Assembly: GCF_052113705.1 (NCBI RefSeq)
Contig: NZ_JBGQOG010000013.1
Span: 62,001 to 126,000, forward strand
Length of the DNA stretch: 64,000 nucleotides
Origin: JBGQOG01 sp052113705
Lineage (GTDB): Bacteria > Pseudomonadota > Alphaproteobacteria > Rhodobacterales > Rhodobacteraceae
Direction of reading: 5' to 3'
Shown: one piece after another, positions 60,066-64,000 of the stretch
Layout of the letters: the number at the start of each line of letters is the position of its first letter
Numbering within the stretch: position 1 is the stretch's first letter
The notes under the pieces: generated by a model
What the model saw: only the letters and a program-made list of their open reading frames with translations
Told to the model about the DNA's origin: nothing
The model's database searches: none
Translations under genes and position numbers: made by a program

Positions 60066-60950
60066 ATGGATGTGCTGTCAGTGGCGATCTTTCTGGCCTC
60101 GGTTGAGGGCGGCAGCCTTGCCGAGGCGGCGCGGCGGCATGGTCTGCCCGCGATGGCGGCGGGGCGGCGGTTGCGCGCGCTGGAGGCGGAACTGGGGGTG
60201 CGCCTTTTGCAGCGCACCACCCGGTCATTGGCGCTGACGCCGGAGGGGGAGACGTTTCTGCCCTATGCCCGCAATCTGATCGAGACCTCGGATCAGGCGC
60301 GCGCCGTGCTGGGGGCGGGGGCAGAGCGCGCGGGCGGGGTGCTGCGGGTCTCGGTTTCGAATGCTTTCGCGTCGAAAGTGGTGGCGCCGCTGGTGCCGCC
60401 GCTGTTGCAGGCGCATCCCGATCTGCGGCTGTCGCTGCATGTCAGTGACACGACGCCGGATCTGGTCTCTTCGGGGATGGATCTGGCGATCCGCATCGCC
60501 AATTTGCCCGACAGCGATCTGGTGGCGACGAAGCTCGCCCCGAACCGCCGCTGTCTGGTGGCGGCGCCGGCCTATCTGGCGGGGCGGGGGGTGCCGCAGG
60601 GGGCGGCGGATCTGGCGGCGCATGACATTCTGGGGCGGCCGGGCGAAACGCATTGGGCGCTGGAGACGCCGGAGGGCGCGCTGAACCTGCCTGTGCGGCT
60701 GCGGTTTTCCGCCACCAGTGTCGAGGCTTGTCATGCGGCCTGTCTGGCGGGGGCGGGGATCGCGCTTCTTGCCGCGTGGAATGTGGCCGAGGAGGTGGCG
60801 CAGGGGCGGCTGGTGGCCTTGAACCTGCACGATGCCCGCGTCACCGACACCGCGATCTGGGCGGTCTACCCCTCTGCGCAGATGATCCTGCCGAAGGTGC
60901 GGGTCTTCGTGACGGCGCTGCGGGGCGCGCTTCAGGGGCAGGCGGGGTGA
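60066..60950 (+). CDS. LysR-family transcriptional regulator
   Basis: This 294-residue protein has an N-terminal winged helix-turn-helix (VAIFLASVEGGSLAEAARRHGLPAMAAGRRLRALEAELGVRLLQRTTRSLALTPEGE) followed by a LysR substrate-binding domain (~90-290; VLRVSVSNAFASKVVAPLVPPLL and VSSGMDLAIRIANLPDSDLVATKLAPNRR). The helix-turn-helix has alanine at positions often held by polar residues, but the fold is recognisable. The divergent MFS gene across a 102-base gap is a natural target; the gap contains an imperfect GATATAG/CTGTATC dyad (about 60018-60055). It converges with the SURF1 gene. Confidence 0.9.
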   Translation: MDVLSVAIFLASVEGGSLAEAARRHGLPAMAAGRRLRALEAELGVRLLQRTTRSLALTPEGETFLPYARNLIETSDQARAVLGAGAERAGGVLRVSVSNAFASKVVAPLVPPLLQAHPDLRLSLHVSDTTPDLVSSGMDLAIRIANLPDSDLVATKLAPNRRCLVAAPAYLAGRGVPQGAADLAAHDILGRPGETHWALETPEGALNLPVRLRFSATSVEACHAACLAGAGIALLAAWNVAEEVAQGRLVALNLHDARVTDTAIWAVYPSAQMILPKVRVFVTALRGALQGQAG

Positions 60951-60959
60951 CGGCGCCGC

Positions 60960-61733
60960 TCAGTCCTGCGGCTGCCGCGCCCATTCGTGGCGCAGGAACA
61001 GGCCCCAGGCGACGAGGCACAGCGCCACCAGCGCGAACCAGGTCAGCGCATAGCTCAGATGGCTGTTGCGGAAGGAAATCACCGTCTGGCCGCCGCGGGG
61101 CCAGGCCTGCGGATCGCCCAGATCCTGATCGACGAAATAGGGGGCGGCATTGGTCAGCCCCTTGGCCGCGGTGATCGAGGCGATGTCGCGGCGGTACCAT
61201 TGCCCCGCCGCCGGGTCATTGGCGCGCGAAAACAGCCAGCCCTTGGCCTCGGAGATGCGCAAGAGGCCGGTGACGGTCTGCTCCCCCTCGGGCGGGGTGC
61301 GGGTGGCGGGGTCTTTCAGCGCCTCGGGCACCTGACCGCGGTTGACCATCACCACGGTCCCATCGTCGCGCGCGAAGGGGGTGAGCACCCAATAGGCAGG
61401 GCCCTGATCGGAGGGGGTGTAGATCTGCACCTCTTCCGCGTTCAGGAAATGCCCGGTCAGGGAGATGCGGCGGTATTCGTCACCCTCGGCGGTGATGTCG
61501 GGCCATTGCCCGGGGGCGGGGGCGGCGACGGGGGCGGCATGGACGCGGGCATCCACCCGCTCGATCAGCGCCAGTTTCCAGTGCAGGCGCTGGATCTGCC
61601 AGAGGCCAAGCGCGCCAAAACCCGCGATCCCCGCCAGCGCGAGGCAGGTGATCAGCACGATCAGCGCCCAGCGGCGGCCGCCCCCCCGCCGGGCGGGGGA
61701 GGGGGCCGCGGAAAGGGGATCCGCGGCCGCCAT
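60960..61733 (-). CDS. SURF1-family oxidase assembly protein
   Basis: This 257-residue protein has two transmembrane segments (ALIVLITCLALAGIAGFGALGLWQIQRLHWK near residues 23-45, and LSYALTWFALVALCLVAWGLFL near the end). The GLWQIQRLHWKLALIE and the later RISLTGHFLNAEEVQIYT and VMVNRGQVPE blocks define SURF1. Family knowledge: it helps insert heme into subunit I of heme-copper oxidases. The ATG overlaps the cyoD stop by one base, so it is the last gene of the cyo operon, serving this oxidase. Confidence 0.92.
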   Translation of the reverse strand: MAAADPLSAAPSPARRGGGRRWALIVLITCLALAGIAGFGALGLWQIQRLHWKLALIERVDARVHAAPVAAPAPGQWPDITAEGDEYRRISLTGHFLNAEEVQIYTPSDQGPAYWVLTPFARDDGTVVMVNRGQVPEALKDPATRTPPEGEQTVTGLLRISEAKGWLFSRANDPAAGQWYRRDIASITAAKGLTNAAPYFVDQDLGDPQAWPRGGQTVISFRNSHLSYALTWFALVALCLVAWGLFLRHEWARQPQD

Positions 61734-62326
61734 CAGGGGTTCATCTGCATGGGTTTGCCATCGGGAACGGGCATCTGCATGCCAGTGCCGTGGTCAGCGC
61801 CGTGGTCAGTGCCGTGCTCTGCCCCATGATCCGCCCCATGGCCGGTGCCGTGGTCCATGCTGTGGCCGCTGCCCCCTTGCATGGTGGTGCCCTGCGGCAT
61901 TTCCATCGGCAGCGAGGCTTCGCCCTGCATGTCCATCTGCATGTCCATATGCGAGGGCATCGGCATCATATTGGCGTTCATGTTGTGCATGACCCAGAGC
62001 GAGCCTGCCAGAACGATCACCAGAATGACCGCCGCAAAGACCGTGGCGGCCAGCGTCCAGCCGCCCTCGCTGTCGCGGTCGAGATGCAGGAAGAACACCA
62101 GATGCACGAGGATCTGTGCCGCGCCAAAGCCCATGATCAGGCCGATGGTCCAGAGGCGCGGCAGTTCCACCTCGCCCATCACCAGCGCGAAGGGCACGAT
62201 GGTGAGAAGAACCGCCAGCACAAAGCCGGTCATCAGGCGGCGCATCGAGCCGTGGCCCCCGTGGCTGCCGTGGCCCCCGTGGTTACCATGACCGCCGTGG
62301 TGCTGCGTTTGAGACTCTGCGCCCAT
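61733..62326 (-). CDS. cyoD: Quinol oxidase subunit IV (CyoD) with His-rich N-terminus and Met/His-rich C-terminus
   Basis: At 197 residues this is much longer than the usual ~110. Residues 31-113 hold three transmembrane segments with TIGLIMGFGAAQILVHLVFFLHL, the CyoD signature. Residues 9-25 contain seven histidines in GGH/HGGHG repeats. The tail (114-197) contains 16 methionines and nine histidines, including a MDMQMDMQ motif and HGADHGA-type repeats. With the usual topology the tail is periplasmic and resembles copper-binding segments. The start at 62326 overlaps the stop of cyoC by one base and the stop overlaps the SURF1 start by one base. Confidence 0.9.
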   Translation of the reverse strand: MGAESQTQHHGGHGNHGGHGSHGGHGSMRRLMTGFVLAVLLTIVPFALVMGEVELPRLWTIGLIMGFGAAQILVHLVFFLHLDRDSEGGWTLAATVFAAVILVIVLAGSLWVMHNMNANMMPMPSHMDMQMDMQGEASLPMEMPQGTTMQGGSGHSMDHGTGHGADHGAEHGTDHGADHGTGMQMPVPDGKPMQMNP

Positions 62327-62955
62327 CAGACCAACCTCACCAGATAGACAAAGGAAAACACCCCGATCCAGACCAGATCCAGGAAGTGCCAGAACATGCT
62401 CAGCGTCGCGAGGCGTTGCATGTTGGCGGGGATCAGGCCGCGGATGCGGATCTGCGCCACGAGGGTGATCAGCCAGATCAGACCGGCGGTGACATGGAGG
62501 CCATGCGTGCCGACGAGGAGGAAGAAGGCCGAGAGGAAGGCCGACCGGTCCGGCCCCGCGCCGATGTGCAACAGGTGGCGGAACTCGTAGATCTCCATGC
62601 CGATGAAGGCGAGGCCGAAGAGGCCGGTGATCAGGAGCCAGGCGATGGTGCTGCCCTCGCGCCCTGCTTCGGCACGGATCATCGCCACGCCGAAGGTGAC
62701 CGAGGAAATCAGCAGAAGCGCGGTTTCCACGGCGATGAAGCCCGGTTCGAACAGATCCAGCGGGCCGGGGCCACCGGCAAAGCCACCGCCGAGCACGGCA
62801 TAGGCTGCGAACAGCGCGCCAAAGATGACGCAATCGCTCATCAGGTAGATCCAGAAGCCGATGGGCGTCGGGCTTTCATGGTGGTGATCGGGGTGATGGT
62901 CGGGGCCGTGCGGCCCCTCCACCACGCCGGTCAGCGGCGTGTCGATCATGGTCAT
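62326..62955 (-). CDS. cyoC: Quinol oxidase subunit III (CyoC)
   Basis: This 209-residue, five-helix subunit III starts MTMIDTPLTGVVEGPHGP, with an HHPDHHHES histidine-rich stretch at residues ~20-28. Blocks: PIGFWIYLMSDCVIFGALFAAYAVL, RAEAGREGSTIAWLLITGLFGLAFIGMEIYEF, FFLLVGTHGLHVTAGLIWLITL and ATLSMFWHFLDLVWIGVFSFVYLVRLV, all typical of CyoC. The start overlaps the cyoB stop by four bases, so it is translationally coupled. A second in-frame ATG two codons later is an alternative start. Confidence 0.96.
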   Translation of the reverse strand: MTMIDTPLTGVVEGPHGPDHHPDHHHESPTPIGFWIYLMSDCVIFGALFAAYAVLGGGFAGGPGPLDLFEPGFIAVETALLLISSVTFGVAMIRAEAGREGSTIAWLLITGLFGLAFIGMEIYEFRHLLHIGAGPDRSAFLSAFFLLVGTHGLHVTAGLIWLITLVAQIRIRGLIPANMQRLATLSMFWHFLDLVWIGVFSFVYLVRLV

Positions 62956-64000
62956 GCCGCGTCTCCTTTGCGTTCGGTCGCCGCGACGGTCCCGGCGGGG
63001 ATCCAGTGGTCACGGTCGTAGTTGAAAGTATGGGCGATGGCGGTGCCGATGCAGGCCACCAGGGCCAGGGCGGCGAGCCACCAGATGTACCAGACCATCG
63101 CAAAGCCGAAGGCGAGGGCGAAGGCGGCGATCACCACGCCGGTGGCGGTGCCGTTGGGCATGTGGATCGGGTGGTACTGGGTGGACCAGCGGAACCCTTC
63201 CTCCTTCATGCGCCACCATTCATCGATCCCGTGCACGGTGATGTTGTGCGGGAAGTTATAGGCGGCGGGCGGCGATTGCGTCGCCCATTCGAGGGTGCGC
63301 CCGTTCCAGGGGTCCGCGCCACAGGCCAGTGCCGCGCGGTTCTTCACCGACACATAGAAGGTGATGAAGGTGCAGATGATGCCACACAGGATCAGCACGG
63401 CGCCAAGGGCGGCCACGATGAAATAGATCTGCCAGGCCTGATCCTGATACTGGCTGATGCGGCGGGTGACGCCCATCAGACCCAGCGCATAGAGCGGCAT
63501 GAAGGCCATGTAGAAGCCGATGCACCAGAACCAGAAGGTGCGGCGGCCCCAGCGGTCGTCCAGCGTGAAGCCAAAGGCCTTGGGCCACCAGTAGGTGACG
63601 GCGGCATAGACCCCGAACACCACGCCGCCGATGATGACATTGTGGAAATGCGCCACGAGGAAGAGGGTGTTGTGCAGCTGGAAGTCAACCGGCGGCACCG
63701 CCAGAAGAACGCCGGTCATGCCGCCGATGGCGAAGGTGACGATGAAACCAATGGTCCAGAGCATCGGCACTTCAAAGCGCACGCGGCCGCGGTACATGGT
63801 GAAGAGCCAGTTGAAGACCTTGACCCCTGTCGGCACCGAAATGATCATCGTGGTGATGCCGAAGAAGGCGTTCACATCCGCGCCCGAACCCATGGTGAAG
63901 AAGTGGTGCAGCCAGACGACAAAGCTGAGCACCATGATCGCGGCGGTGGCCCAGACCATCGTCTTGTAGCCAAAGAGCGGCTTGCCCGAATAGGTGGCCA
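62952..64000 (-). CDS. cyoB: Quinol oxidase subunit I (CyoB), C-terminal part (start outside window)
   Basis: The frame is open to the window edge; an internal Met at 63959 is not the start because the sequence before it reads YSGKPLFGYK, conserved in CyoB. Visible motifs: the CuB histidine pair (VVWLHHFFTMG), the heme-ligand region LFLVAHFHNVIIGG, and CGADPWNGRTLEWATQSPP, a CyoB/QoxB-type segment distinct from aa3 cytochrome c oxidase. Subunit I contains the low-spin heme, the high-spin heme and CuB that reduce oxygen. The upstream cyoA is expected outside the window. Confidence 0.95.
   Translation of the reverse strand, partial: ATYSGKPLFGYKTMVWATAAIMVLSFVVWLHHFFTMGSGADVNAFFGITTMIISVPTGVKVFNWLFTMYRGRVRFEVPMLWTIGFIVTFAIGGMTGVLLAVPPVDFQLHNTLFLVAHFHNVIIGGVVFGVYAAVTYWWPKAFGFTLDDRWGRRTFWFWCIGFYMAFMPLYALGLMGVTRRISQYQDQAWQIYFIVAALGAVLILCGIICTFITFYVSVKNRAALACGADPWNGRTLEWATQSPPAAYNFPHNITVHGIDEWWRMKEEGFRWSTQYHPIHMPNGTATGVVIAAFALAFGFAMVWYIWWLAALALVACIGTAIAHTFNYDRDHWIPAGTVAATERKGDAA

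Overview
The window is a high-GC, gene-dense stretch of an alphaproteobacterial chromosome, most likely from Rhodobacteraceae close to Rhodobacter. The case rests on a 112-residue seven-iron ferredoxin that closely matches what I remember of R. capsulatus FdII, a 2Fe-2S ferredoxin resembling FdVI, a DUF1476 ATP synthase inhibitor of the Paracoccus zeta type, a CarD regulator, an RNase E with an enlarged S1 domain, and hflKC-degP. I see no phage, insertion sequence or CRISPR array. All assignments are by reading; no search was run.

Layout. 1-3.7 kb (+): 3' part of an SUV3-like helicase, an S4-domain protein, fdxA and carD, closed by a strong terminator and followed by a 14-bp tandem repeat. 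4-12 kb (-): a KefB/C-type antiporter, a 1418-residue Ala/Pro-rich membrane protein whose two ends look like secretion or pilus assembly domains, a CoA-binding protein and rlmB, next to a tRNA-Tyr. 12.4-15.9 kb: an AraC/GyrI-type regulator, a glycosyltransferase-like protein and a DegT/DnrJ aminotransferase with a perfect palindrome over its ribosome binding site. 16-24.3 kb (-): one long catabolic cluster with an amino-acid-type ABC transporter, two glutamine-synthetase-like gamma-glutamyl ligases, a class I amidotransferase and a PuuB-like oxidase. It is probably a gamma-glutamylation route for an amine or polyamine.

24.5-38.9 kb: mostly housekeeping genes (TerB-like, DUF1330, PhzF-like, PPK2, pyrG, secG, purU, 2Fe-2S ferredoxin, peptidoglycan-binding-like protein, degP, hflC, hflK, gor, rpiA). 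39-42 kb (-): a compact corrinoid methyl-transfer locus with a zinc homocysteine-type methyltransferase, a free-standing B12-binding protein, a 52-residue membrane protein and a DUF1638 protein. This looks like a split-MetH system and is the best candidate for incompletely described biology. 42.4-47.2 kb: mprF, the DUF1476 ATPase inhibitor, then purC-purS-purQ with an intrinsic terminator between purS and purQ. 47.2-50.5 kb: a DctB/DctD-like two-component pair whose regulator has lost the GAFTGA loop. 51-58.7 kb: rne, tusA-like, ccdA-like, a thioesterase, rplM-rpsI and psd-pssA. 58.7-64 kb: a divergent MFS/LysR pair and the end of a cyo quinol oxidase operon (cyoB, cyoC, cyoD, SURF1), whose CyoD carries large His- and Met-rich extensions.

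A short interspersed element with the core GGGGATATTT then CGAAGCAA occurs in four intergenic places, and several unrelated tandem repeats lie at gene ends.
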